Position numbers and translations under genes: made by a program. The notes beneath the pieces are model-generated. The model worked only from the letters and a program-made list of their open reading frames with translations, had not been told where the DNA came from and searched no databases. Below, in pieces: positions 1-9,673 of a stretch of 64,000 nucleotides of DNA. The DNA comes from Bondarzewia mesenterica (Eukaryota; Basidiomycota; Agaricomycetes; Russulales; Bondarzewiaceae): NCBI GenBank assembly GCA_004802705.1, contig SGPL01000012.1:62001-126000 (forward strand), written 5' to 3'. Numbering within the stretch: the stretch's first letter is position 1; the number at the start of each line of letters is the position of its first letter.

Positions 1-412
1 GTTGATGGAATATGAACTCCGCTACAGCAACATCGTCGTTGACCCACAAGTTCTTGATGCGGGGCGCATAGAAATAAAATCTGGTCCACATATCATCTGC
101 CGGTGGGTTCTTATAAACTTGATCAGAACTGATGCATGTCAATACGCTGGTACAGTCGCTCACTGTGTTGGAGAGCACAAGGCAGTTCAAGAGATGAGCA
201 GGCGAAGGCAACACTCGCCATAAGGCATCAAGAGCTGGATTCATGAAAGATCTTGCTACTCTGGCGAGAGCTACGGCTCCCTGCCATGCTTTTGCATCAA
301 CTATCGGACACGGTTCTGCCGCGCCATTAATCGAATATTCGAGATCATTGGGTGGAAGGAGGTGTCCAATGATTTCCAGCAGGATATCGGGTACATCCAA
401 GCAACGATGCAT
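1..412 (-). CDS. F-box protein, N-terminal part (runs off the left edge)
   Basis: An uninterrupted reading frame begins with ATG at 412 and is still open at base 1, giving the first ~137 residues. It opens with an F-box-like segment (VPDILLEIIGHLLPPNDLE, about residues 7-25). A helical stretch and the motif NPALDALWRVLPSPAHLLNC (about residues 58-77) follow; this is the hallmark of the large family of agaricomycete F-box/LRR-type proteins. Family knowledge: such proteins are presumed substrate adaptors of SCF (Skp1-cullin-F-box) ubiquitin ligases, but most have no known substrate. The C-terminal part, usually several hundred residues of weak leucine-rich repeats, lies outside the window. No intron is needed in the visible part. 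The start is chosen because the F-box sits at the usual distance from it. The gene is a tandem neighbour upstream of no other visible gene; UPF1 ends 1.1 kb away on the same strand. Confidence 0.8.
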   Translation of the reverse strand, partial: MHRCLDVPDILLEIIGHLLPPNDLEYSINGAAEPCPIVDAKAWQGAVALARVARSFMNPALDALWRVLPSPAHLLNCLVLSNTVSDCTSVLTCISSDQVYKNPPADDMWTRFYFYAPRIKNLWVNDDVAVAEFIFHQ

Positions 413-1538
413 TTTTTTAGGGAAAAGGAAAGACTTAAAACGCAGTCAGTCCATGATGAGCACAATATGTCATAGTCCTGATCAAAGACGACGAAGGTCT
501 GCTCACTTGTTTTCAGGAAGCTTGATGATAGTCCCAGGGGCTTTGTCAAAATTCCATGAAATATGACAGTGACAATAGGCTATAGTTCACGAGGTTGGAG
601 GTGTTAGCAATTAGAGGACTGCATATATACATATTCCGCACCTTGGCGCCAGCTTCCTACATATAAACGGCTCGAATCCTCATTATTGTCAATAAGTAGC
701 CAGCTCACCTCAAAGAGTCCTTGACGACGATGTCGAATACGGGTCCTACTATAGTGACTATCTTCCGCGCGAGGAAAGTATATAGTTGTATACAAAACCA
801 GATATCAGCGTCACGTACCCGATGGGCCAAAACAATGTTCTGGCGGTCTTCTGCGGTGTTTATACCACAATAATAATGCCTTCTAACTGGAGAAGACAAT
901 AATGTGCTTACGCGAGGTCAGACCGAGGCTTATTGTCAGAAAGCCCATCAAAGGCAATAGGCTGCAGTCCTCTCAAGTCTTGACGACAGAATTGTACTTT
1001 GTTCAAACGCTGAAATGCATATCACATGCGCTCAAGCGACACAATACACAAAAGCCATTGTCTACACAGGTTATTCTTCGAACGAACGTACCCGCATCGA
1101 TTCATTCTTCGCACTTCTCACGGGCATACTTGTATTGAATCGACTGGAGATGGTGGATGATAAATGTGTGATTGAGTTCATCGGTACGAGCAACGTGCAA
1201 CCGTCGTGCCTTCCTAGCGACAGGAACCCCGCAAAACGCAGTTTGAAGGAGAACGCTTCGAGGATAAACACAACATGCGGGAACGAGCTCGGGAGGAAGT
1301 GGGTGAGAGGGAAGCGCGGCGGCTATCATCGCCCTACGCATCACGGAGCGATGCGGCCAAATCGCACGACGAGTACAGAGGGCCCTGTACGCACGCAGAG
1401 TCGCATATGATAATACGGGCCGGGGGAGCAGTCAAGAGTTCCAATTCCATCAAAGTTTCAGATGTGGCGCGACCTTGGCCCAAGGCAAGATGTGATATGC
1501 GCAGGGCGACCAGCGATAGACCGCGAGTCCCCCGGCGT
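413..1538. other. Intergenic region between the F-box gene and the UPF1 stop codon
   Basis: About 1.1 kb holding the promoter side of the F-box gene and the 3' flank of UPF1. Short open frames exist on both strands, but none has a recognisable domain and the longer ones lack convincing starts. I see no gene, repeat or RNA here. Confidence 0.5.
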
Positions 1539-4500
1539 TCAAAACGCCGTGACCCCGCTCTGCGTCGCCGCATACTGGCTCTTCATGTCGTCCAAATCGG
1601 CCGCCTCATCCTGGCTCTTGTAATCGTACGCGCTGCTCATGCTGCCAATCTCGGACGTCCCCGCCACGCTGGAGAAACTCGTCCTTCGCCTCAGTCTATC
1701 GCTCTGCGAGTACGCCACACGATCGGAGGGGCCGCCCACGATGATGCTGCTGCTATCTGCCGGACCATCCTGCGAGATGATGGATGAGGCGTACGAACCA
1801 TACGCGCTACGTTTTACTCCTCCCGAACCGCGCTGCATGCCAGCCGCAAAAGGGCCGGAAGCGGAGAACATAGGTAAACCAGATGAATAGGTCGCTTGGG
1901 AGCGCAGAGATTGAACGTCAGAGGGAATATAGTTCAGCGGGTCATGCGTGCGATAGAAAGATGTGTCGAAGCGGCTGGGTGTACCAGAGCTCATTGGCGT
2001 ATTGCCGAGATACTCCCGAGCGCTCGTTTCGTGGCGGCGGAATTGGTCCATGGATTTGGTGAGAGTGCGCCTGGGCTTGCTGAATTGAATCATGCTTGGC
2101 TGCAAGTTGTTGAGCGGCCCTTCCACGAGGCAGCCCTTCTCCTTATAATGGGTCAATAGATAGTGCCAGAGTGGGTGCTAAGAAGAACAAATCGTCAATA
2201 ATAGTGTACGCAAGTGATATTGTGCGAGATATGCCAACCTTGCTTAGCACCTTCGGGTTGCCCAAGATAACAACACCATACTTCGCACGGGTGAGCGCGA
2301 CATTAAGACGCCTAGGATCGTTCAGGAAACCTATGCCTTGATGTTCGTTGCTTCTGACACAGCTCAGGATGATATAGTCTTTCTCACGACCCTGGAATGC
2401 GTCAACGGAAGCAACCTCAATCTCCTTGTATAAATCCTTCTTGAGCGATCCGTGGTACTGCATATAGTTGACGATGTAAGACCGCTGGCCTTCATAGGGC
2501 GTGACAACACCGATCTGGCTTGGAACGACGCCAGATTTGAAGAACTTAGTGACGATCTTCTCGACATTTGAAGCCTCAGTTCTGAGATACAAATCAGGAT
2601 CCTGATGCAGCACGGAGACAACGAAGAAACAAACCTGTTAAGGAACGAAGTCCCACTGCTCGAAATCTCCTCTTGTCCGAGGTTCTGATAGAAGAACATG
2701 GGCGTATCAGGGACAGGCCACGGGAAATCCACGTTCTTCCGCAACCGCTCGGGCGCAGTGACACCGTTTTGCAGCGTCCCTTCATAGAACATATTCGAAG
2801 GGAACTCGGACAGACACGGATGCATGCGATATTGCACCTGTAGACGGATAGGACGATTTACGAGCATGACGAGGCGTTCGAACAGCGACTGAGTAAGACC
2901 TGCGCGCGCCGCCTTCTTGTTCATGATGACAGGCCCAAGCTGCTGGTGATCTCCTACAAGGACGACTTGCTTGCAACCCAAGATAAGTGGGATCATGCAT
3001 TCTGCATACGGAGCAACGAAGAAGACTGGTCAATAACGAGAGAAAGAATCATCAAACAGTGAATGCAGACTCACCTGGCTCGGCAGCCTGTGTCGCCTCA
3101 TCAATCAAAACCGTCCTGAACTTCAACTTGCTTAACCTCGGGTCGCCCGCACCGACACAAGTGCAACAGATCACGTCCGCTGCACTCAGAATCTCCTTCT
3201 CACACTGCCTAATCAAGGTCTTGTACTTTCTCTCATCATTCGAGCTTAGCTCTCCCTGCTCATTCTTCAATTGAATGAGCTTCTGCAACTCAACGTGGGT
3301 GGTGTTGTTCGCGACCTGCTGGTGTAGCGTGAGGAACGAGACAGACGAGTCGAGCGCCTCGCGCGACTTGGCAGTCAGACGCACGACCTTGAGGCCGGTT
3401 GCATGGATCTTTTCAGTTAGTTGGTCGACGGCGACGTTGGACGGCGCGCAGACGAGGACTTGGCCAGGGTTCATTTTCGCGAGGTGGTAGACGATGGAGG
3501 CGGAAGTCACGGTCTTGCCGGTTCCCGGTGGTCCCTGAATCAGGCTGATGGGTTTCTGGAGGACGCTTTTGACTGCATACATCTGCGAGTGGTTAAGCTC
3601 GGGAAGTCCAGGCGCAGAGAAACGCTTGGGCATTTGTGTACGGAGGGCCTGGGGCTCGAGCTCATGGCCGAGGAGTTTGTGATACTGATGGACGTCAGAA
3701 CACGGTATATGCAATGTGAACAAAACTGTGAACTCACGATGTAACCACTGACACTCTTCTCGTCAACAGCAAAGGTCTTCATGGCAAGCTGCATCCTGTC
3801 GAAACTGGTGGATTTCCAAACAAAGTCGGCAGAAAAGTTGTGAGTGATATCATGAGGTACCCCCTCCGTCCTACGGAGTTCGAGGCCTATCTCGTCAGAC
3901 ACATCTAGAGGAGACAAAATAAGTATCACTGATGACAGAGCAAAATTAAGCGCCACTGACTGTTTGGCACCTTGATGACGTGCCCAACGCCCTCCCAAGG
4001 TTTATGTAATTCCCCAGAATAGCGCAATCTGAGCTCGTCACCGACCGCCAGACGAACCTCCCCGCTCTCCAGTTTGGGTAACCCGAACCATGCTACCCTC
4101 TTCTGATTCAGACCCAAATCCCACCTCACTGTGATATCCGTCTGCGTCTGGCTCTCCTTGAGCCTCTTGTCATAGTCCGCCTCGATCTTGACGAGCGGGC
4201 CGAAGATGTTCTGGTATTGATAAGCATCCTCGTAGAGCAGCGCGACGGCCTGAGGCTCGTCATCGACGCCGGGCTTCTCGAGATCCTCGAGCGTCGCGTT
4301 GGCGTTCTCACGCCACAGGTCTTCAAGCCGATTGATTTGGGAGAAGGAGATCTGACGGGAGCGCAGCTGTTCGGTTTCGCTGGGGGGCTTCACGAGCCAG
4401 GAAAGGAATGAGCGGTCGTCGATGAGGGGTGCCCAGAGCGCAGCGTTCCAAGAAATGTCCTTTGAGATGGCTGCGCAAGGTTGACTGCTCAGAGAGGAAA

Positions 4501-5163
4501 TCAGATTCATGACTCAGGCATTCGAGTGAACAGCAATACGCACCGACACAGCAGAACGACCACGGTATCACTCTTCGCGGGGATAAAGCCGAGCATGAAG
4601 ACATTCTTGCTGCCGCAGTTGTAGCATTCGGGGGTCGTCTCACCAAGGGGACTCTCGGCATGCAAGATGACCTCCTTGTGCTTCGCACGCACGAGATGGT
4701 TCACGATGTGCGAAGCCGACGTGTTGCCGCGCGAGTTGCAGAACCATTTGGAACAAATGAGGCATTTGACCACCGATGCGGGGTTATGTATACCACAGTA
4801 GCTATGACAGCCCAAAAAAAATGGTCAGATTACCCTGTAATTGGGGAGCAAGATAGGAAAGTGAAAAACGCACCTGCACGCGTGTGGCGGTAAATCGACC
4901 TGGGCATCGTCCTTCAGATCGTCCAAAACCGCATCGAAGTCCTCCTCAACGGCCAACATCCCGTTCTGTAAATTATCGTGAATATTATCATTGCCATTTG
5001 TTGATCCCACATTAGAGCGGTCGTCGACGATGGACAGGCTCTCGAGATCGACCTGGGTATGAGTGTTGGTATTGGCTGTGTATATGGAAGACGTGTCGTC
5101 CACGACGCCCATTCCACCATAGGATGAGGCAGAGTCGTATTGAAAGTTTTCGAAAGAATCCAT
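1539..5163 (-). CDS. UPF1: ATP-dependent RNA helicase UPF1 (nonsense-mediated decay)
   Basis: UPF1 is the SF1 RNA helicase that drives nonsense-mediated mRNA decay. Eight exons can be joined with GT-AG introns: 5163-4874, 4801-4544, 4484-3961, 3904-3738, 3684-3075, 3001-2635, 2581-2239 and 2177-1539. They give 1065 residues in one frame. Visible in order: an acidic N terminus; the Cys/His-rich UPF2-binding domain ([33 protein letters not shown]); helicase motif [10 protein letters not shown] with [11 protein letters not shown] after it; the DEAD-like box variant [36 protein letters not shown] and [10 protein letters not shown] (motifs IV-V); and [15 protein letters not shown] (motif VI). The end of the helicase reads LVEGPLNNL, as in other UPF1 proteins. 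The tail of about 170 residues beyond it is Ser-rich with several SQ sites. The gene is divergent from HYPK, 180 bp away. Identification is essentially certain; only exact splice sites are inferred. Confidence 0.97.
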
Positions 5164-5343
5164 GGTTGGTGGTTGTACAGAGAGATGAGAGCAAGAGAGC
5201 TCACTGCGGTGTGAGCAAGTATGTATGGATCGAGTTTGGATGAGTCAGCGTCAGTCAGCGTCGCGTGCATTGCCTGATCTGGTCACTGCTCTGTTCAGGC
5301 GGGCGAGTCCTCGAGACCTCTCAAAACACTTCGTCACCCAACG
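5164..5343. promoter_or_regulatory. Shared divergent promoter of UPF1 and the HYPK-like gene
   Basis: Only 180 bp separate the ATG of UPF1 (minus) from the ATG of the HYPK-like gene (plus). Both 5' UTRs and both core promoters must lie here. No strong TATA box is visible, as is common for housekeeping genes. This is inferred from the spacing; no transcript data are available. Confidence 0.6.
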
Positions 5344-5727
5344 ATGTCTCGCAATGGAGAGCCGGAGGTGATAATTAACGTATGTACACACGCGCGCAGA
5401 TCCGTTTCATGTTTTATTCACGCATGTCGCATGCAGTATGCGGACGGATACGCTTATTCCAAAGGGAAGATGGAGGAAGCGTTCCACACCATCGCTGACA
5501 AGCCTCACGCGAAAGCTATCAAAGCTTCATCGACCATTAAGAGGGAAGACGTCGATCTCATCGTGAGCAATGTCTTAGACGCAGCATGAAGCTACCCCCA
5601 CCCACACTCAACCCACCGCAAACAGGTCTCCGAACTCGAAATATCTCGCATCCAAGCAGAAAAAATTCTGACAGAAAATGACGGGGATGTTCAAAAAGCA
5701 TTGCAAACTTTGATTACTCCTCCGTAG
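5344..5727 (+). CDS. HYPK: HYPK-like protein with C-terminal UBA-like domain
   Basis: Three exons (5344-5379, 5437-5562, 5626-5727) give an 87-residue protein. The C-terminal half reads KREDVDLIVSELEISRIQAE followed by KILTENDGDVQKALQTLI. This is the UBA-like fold shared by huntingtin-interacting protein K (HYPK) and the alpha subunit of the nascent polypeptide-associated complex. Family knowledge: HYPK binds the NatA N-terminal acetyltransferase (Naa10/Naa15) at the ribosome and modulates its activity. A NAC-alpha fragment is less likely, because the protein is short and has no NAC beta-barrel. Introns are 57 and 63 nt with good GT-AG ends, and all exons join in phase. The gene is head to head with UPF1 and tail to tail with MRP51, 59 bp between stop codons. 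Confidence 0.85.
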
Positions 5728-5786
5728 GACGTCGTGTAAAACCAATAATACGAACACATGTACTACTCCTCCGGCCCATGAATCAA

Positions 5787-7034
5787 TTATGGGTTTTCTG
5801 GTTCCCCTTGTTTCTTTGGTTCTCTTGGTCGCATGATTTGCGACAGCAGTTCGAGAGTCGCTTGCGACTGAGGCTCAACATTCTTGGCTTCGAAAACATG
5901 CGATTTGGTCATGCTCGCGACGTCGGAATAGCGTTGCGTAACCGGCATATCGACCAGTGACCCGATGTACTTGCGCGAGCCCGGTTTGTGAGGATTCGGG
6001 CGAACCATGTCCAATTGGGACACATCCCCCGACAAGGTCTCCAACCGCACGCCGTCGAGTCCAAGTCGGTTGCCATCAACGGCTCGAGGAGCATTCAACA
6101 ACTTTGCGGCAGTGATGCGGAGAGATTTGGTTTCGGATTTCCCAGCCCAGGGTGTCGTGAGTTTGGACAGCATCCCCGCGACGCTCACCCGATCGAGAGT
6201 CTCTTTACTCGGACGGACTTCATCGTCGTCTGACGGGAGTCGGACGCGCCGTCCAACTTGGGGCTTCGCCAGGAAGAAGTTGGTCAGTGGTGAAGCGAGG
6301 GCATATGAGAGACCGGCAGTGTGATGAGGTTGTTGCTCGATGGCGCGAGAGGATGGGGAGTGGTAGGATTCCTTCGCAGAATACCAGAGGAATTTCTCAC
6401 GCGCAAGGAGGGCGCTCTCATACTGAGCCTGGTCGACGATGTTGGACGCAATTCGCTTTTTAGAGCCAGAGTCGACTTGTTTTTGGAGGTACTTCTGGAA
6501 GACCGGCCTCTGCTCCCGTAGCTTGTCCAGATACCGCTCAAACTCCTTGGGCTTCATCGCCATAATGCTCGGGACGGCCTTGCGATTGAATTCGCTAAAG
6601 TCGTCCGCCTCGTCCGCGTTCTCCAACTGCTTCGACTTTAACACACTCCCGTCACTCGTCCCCAGCGAAAATTCCGGATCCACAAGCCACTGTTTTCTGG
6701 CACTCTTCCCCAGCTGATGCTCCCATCCACCCCTCGGGTGCGCTTCGATGCCCAATTCTGCCCACCGTTTCATCCACCGACTCTCCGGCTCTCCTGTCTT
6801 CCACTCCGTCTGTTGCTCGCGCGAATCGATAGACTGCAGGGTTATGTATTTGTCGCGTTTGCGAATGGCAAGGGGGCGTTTGACGCCCCAGTCACCGCGG
6901 TGCGCGTACCCACCGTATGTGGTGTAGACTTGCGAGATGCGAGGGTCGTACGATGCGAATTTCGACCGTCGAAGCATCGCCGCAAATGGCGAAGACGGCG
7001 GGAGAACAGCAGCGGCCGCCGTCGTCACCGACAT
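5787..7034 (-). CDS. MRP51: Mitochondrial small-subunit ribosomal protein MRP51 (bS1m-like)
   Basis: A single-exon gene of 415 residues. The segment MLRRSKFASYDPRISQVYTT followed by HRGDWGVKRPL and KYITLQSIDSREQQTEWK is characteristic of the fungal Mrp51 family of the 37S mitoribosomal subunit. In yeast this protein supports translation initiation on mitochondrial mRNAs. The frame is open further upstream, but I chose the ATG at 7034 because MSVTTAAAAVLPPSSPFAAM leads directly into the conserved block. The Ala-rich N terminus lacks the usual string of arginines, and Mrp51 proteins often have no classic cleaved presequence. The C-terminal half (residues about 170-415) is basic and less conserved. 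It is convergent with the HYPK-like gene and their 3' UTRs almost certainly overlap. Confidence 0.88.
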   Translation of the reverse strand: MSVTTAAAAVLPPSSPFAAMLRRSKFASYDPRISQVYTTYGGYAHRGDWGVKRPLAIRKRDKYITLQSIDSREQQTEWKTGEPESRWMKRWAELGIEAHPRGGWEHQLGKSARKQWLVDPEFSLGTSDGSVLKSKQLENADEADDFSEFNRKAVPSIMAMKPKEFERYLDKLREQRPVFQKYLQKQVDSGSKKRIASNIVDQAQYESALLAREKFLWYSAKESYHSPSSRAIEQQPHHTAGLSYALASPLTNFFLAKPQVGRRVRLPSDDDEVRPSKETLDRVSVAGMLSKLTTPWAGKSETKSLRITAAKLLNAPRAVDGNRLGLDGVRLETLSGDVSQLDMVRPNPHKPGSRKYIGSLVDMPVTQRYSDVASMTKSHVFEAKNVEPQSQATLELLSQIMRPREPKKQGEPENP

Positions 7035-7770
7035 GTCGAAGAGAATGAGCAGCGAGTTTACGACGAGTTTTGTGCTTGGTTTCTGGAACTGACAGCAATT
7101 GGACGACAACTGAGTTTGAAAGGTTCCGCGGCCGCACGGCATATTCCGAGGCAGTATAAAAGTCTCCTCAAACGCGTCGTGTTGGCTTCCTAAAAATTCA
7201 CGATGTACAATTGCTGTGTGTCCTCCGCAGGTCTTCTGGACTCTGCTTCTCTGGGATGTACGGCCCAGACAAACATCGGAGAACGATCCTATTCGGTGGA
7301 TGTCTCAAAAACAATCTTTGCTGATTGTTACTCCCGTTGGTCGAGTAGCTAGGACGCAGGATCACCTGGAGATGGCTACATTTTCTTCACCTCTATCGGC
7401 TGGTCATGCATATGTATCATCACGCGTCTTGAATATACTTTGTGAGTGCCCTCTTTTTACTGTGTTATGGGGTGGATGGAGGAGTGCGATCGCGACACCT
7501 AAGAAGATAACCCTGGTAAAGGGACACACCTGCGCTCATCTTCGGAAGAGTCTATGATCTGGTTTGAGCTGTGTATCCATGCGATCACATTGAGCTCACC
7601 AGCAGCTGGGTGTGCATGAGGAGTTAAAGGCGAGTCTGAGGTTATGTGCTTTCGCTGTGCTGGTTTTATTTTGATATGGCTGTGTTTATGTATCAATTCT
7701 GACATTGACCTTTGTTGCAGGATATATACACTGGCACAAAATGACCGACGACAATTGTGATTCATGTTGA

Positions 7771-8519
7771 TTACATTTCATCCGTCTCTGTCCCCAATGA
7801 TAATAATTTCCGACTCCCCACAGTTGACATCTGTAGTGCTAGATATTTTCCCGACGTGGCTTTGTTTCCCTGGCATGTATATGAGCCATGTTGTCGAACC
7901 ACCATCAATCTGAGGGACACAGTGCCGTCCGCGCTACGCGGCTCCTCGATCTCGTGCGACGCGCATCGTCTGAGGGCCAGTTGCCCTTCCGTGGCATTGC
8001 GTGTCAGAATATCGTTGATCATCGTCAGCGCTCTCGAAACGACGTCTCGGACGACGGGGCAACCGCGCTGATACGTGATCAGTAGGTCCCTGGCGGTGAT
8101 CAAGAGATCGGAGGTATTCAGCGCGAGGATGAGTGCGTTTCTCGATGGCGCGCGTCACGAATGTTGTCCTGGATGAAGCATCCTCGGATCGTCCAAGCTG
8201 CCTCTGCCTCTGGGTCATGAGGGTGTGCTCGTTCTGATGTCCCCAAGATTCTACTTTCAGCTCTTTGACCGCGAGATCGACAGAGTCAAAGGATCGTATG
8301 AACTGCGAGCCTGGAGCACCTCTGACCGGCACCGGACTGACACACCTCCCCAGAGCAAATAGCGAGTGCTTCGTGTGGGCCGTGAGCTTGTCGTAGTCGC
8401 TGAACGGACACCAGAGCACGAGATGATCGTGCAGCGAGCATGGATGGGGACGACGGGATCATGGACGGTATGGAGCCTCCGATCGCGTTGGCACACCGTG
8501 TCATATGAGTCAATCACTT
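7771..8519 (-). pseudogene. Possible decayed or unresolved gene of unknown function
   Basis: Two overlapping minus-strand frames show coding-like composition but do not form one protein. The upstream frame (about 8445-7934) contains HDHLVLWCPFSDYDKLTAHT followed by KHSLFALGRC, with codons ending mainly in G or C. From about 8140 to 7771 another frame reads ALILALNTSDLLITARDLLI, then CPVVRDVVSRALTMINDIL, an amphipathic helical pattern. A missed intron or a frameshift near 8100-8150 could join them. Neither segment has a clear ATG start, and I recognise no domain. It could equally be random open sequence. No function is proposed. Confidence 0.22.
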
Positions 8520-9382
8520 CAGCATCTCAAAGGCTGTAGTAATGACCGAGGAATAATGACGCTCGCTGTCGCTCGGGTCCAACAATGTTCATCGTCCTTC
8601 TTATTTATGACCTTGTCCAAATGAACACTCTCGTGTTGGCGGCACCGTGAAAGCTGGCTGCCTGGCGCAATCCTCGAGTCTATATGTATTCAACGAGGAA
8701 AGCCTCAACAACCAGGACTGCAATTTGAACGACCTCTTCTATACTGCCAACTTCTGCAGGGTGTTGGGAAGATTATGCAAGCACACCATATCTACCAAAT
8801 TCAAGAGGTCTGTGCATTCCATCAGAACATAATCCTCAAGCTGCACACTCTCCGGCAGCTGTCCAGCAAGTCACGAGCTTGCATCCTGGTCTCCCAACCT
8901 TCAACGCAGCATCTTGACCACGTCTCCATAAACAGCACCGATCCGTCCCGAATCTGCGAATCCCGGCACGCCGTGAGCACGTATGTACTCATTAGCCAAA
9001 AATAAGGCTATAGCAAAGATAATGTTGTCAGTGTACCAAACCACCTATAGCTGTGCAAGCCTAAAGTCATACCGGTTCGGTTGTTGCCATCATTAAAAGG
9101 TTCTCCTGTTAGACAACGGCCATGAGAGTCGTGTACCGGTACTGTCGAGACCATATACCTTTTATTATCCTATGTGAGAGAGCAGCTGCCAGGTGTGGAG
9201 CAGTACGGTGAGGTTCATTGATCGACATGTGCAGCGGCTGAGCCAATGCAGACTGTAACTCGTTGGGCTTCACTAGATGGGATGGAGCGGGATGCAGAAG
9301 CTGCCGATTGATGATAGTAGCATAATACGGTGTGAAGAGACGGGCAAGACGAGGGGCATGTGCAGCCATGATGTGGATAGAG

Positions 9383-9673
9383 GTCAGACACGGACTCTAT
9401 TCTGAGGTACGAAGGTTGAAGGAAGTCACGTGCCTACAATCTGCCTGGGAGAATTAAAGAAAAATAATCGTGGTGGGTACACCGATAATATTAATAGTAC
9501 TTGTGGAGGTCTTTGTAGAAGTAAAAAAAGGACTACAGAATGGACGACGGAATGGACGACGGAATGGACGGTGCAAAATGCGCGTACCAGGGTCTTGGAG
9601 CTTAATTATACTTGCGCCTATTGTCAGACACGGATCATATCAGATCATATCCTGAGGTACGAAGGTCGAAGGA
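9383..9673. repeat. Imperfect direct repeats in intergenic DNA
   Basis: The 12-mer GTCAGACACGGA occurs at 9383 and again at 9623. After 7 and 17 bases respectively, each is followed by CTGAGGTACGAAGGTYGAAGGA (positions 9402-9423 and 9652-9673, one mismatch). The two copies flank about 240 bp. The spacing and lack of coding sequence suggest a small duplicated or transposed fragment, perhaps the remains of a short repeat element. Family assignment is not possible from one locus. Confidence 0.6.
9538..9571. repeat. 12-bp tandem repeat (GGAATGGACGAC type)
   Basis: The unit GAATGGACGACG is repeated about 2.7 times without interruption. It lies between the two copies of the longer direct repeat. 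It is a simple minisatellite-like array with no evident function. Confidence 0.7.

Noticed and set aside
1275..1787. A 170-codon plus-strand open frame
   Set aside because: It overlaps the 3' end of UPF1 on the other strand and has shadow-frame composition with no domain.
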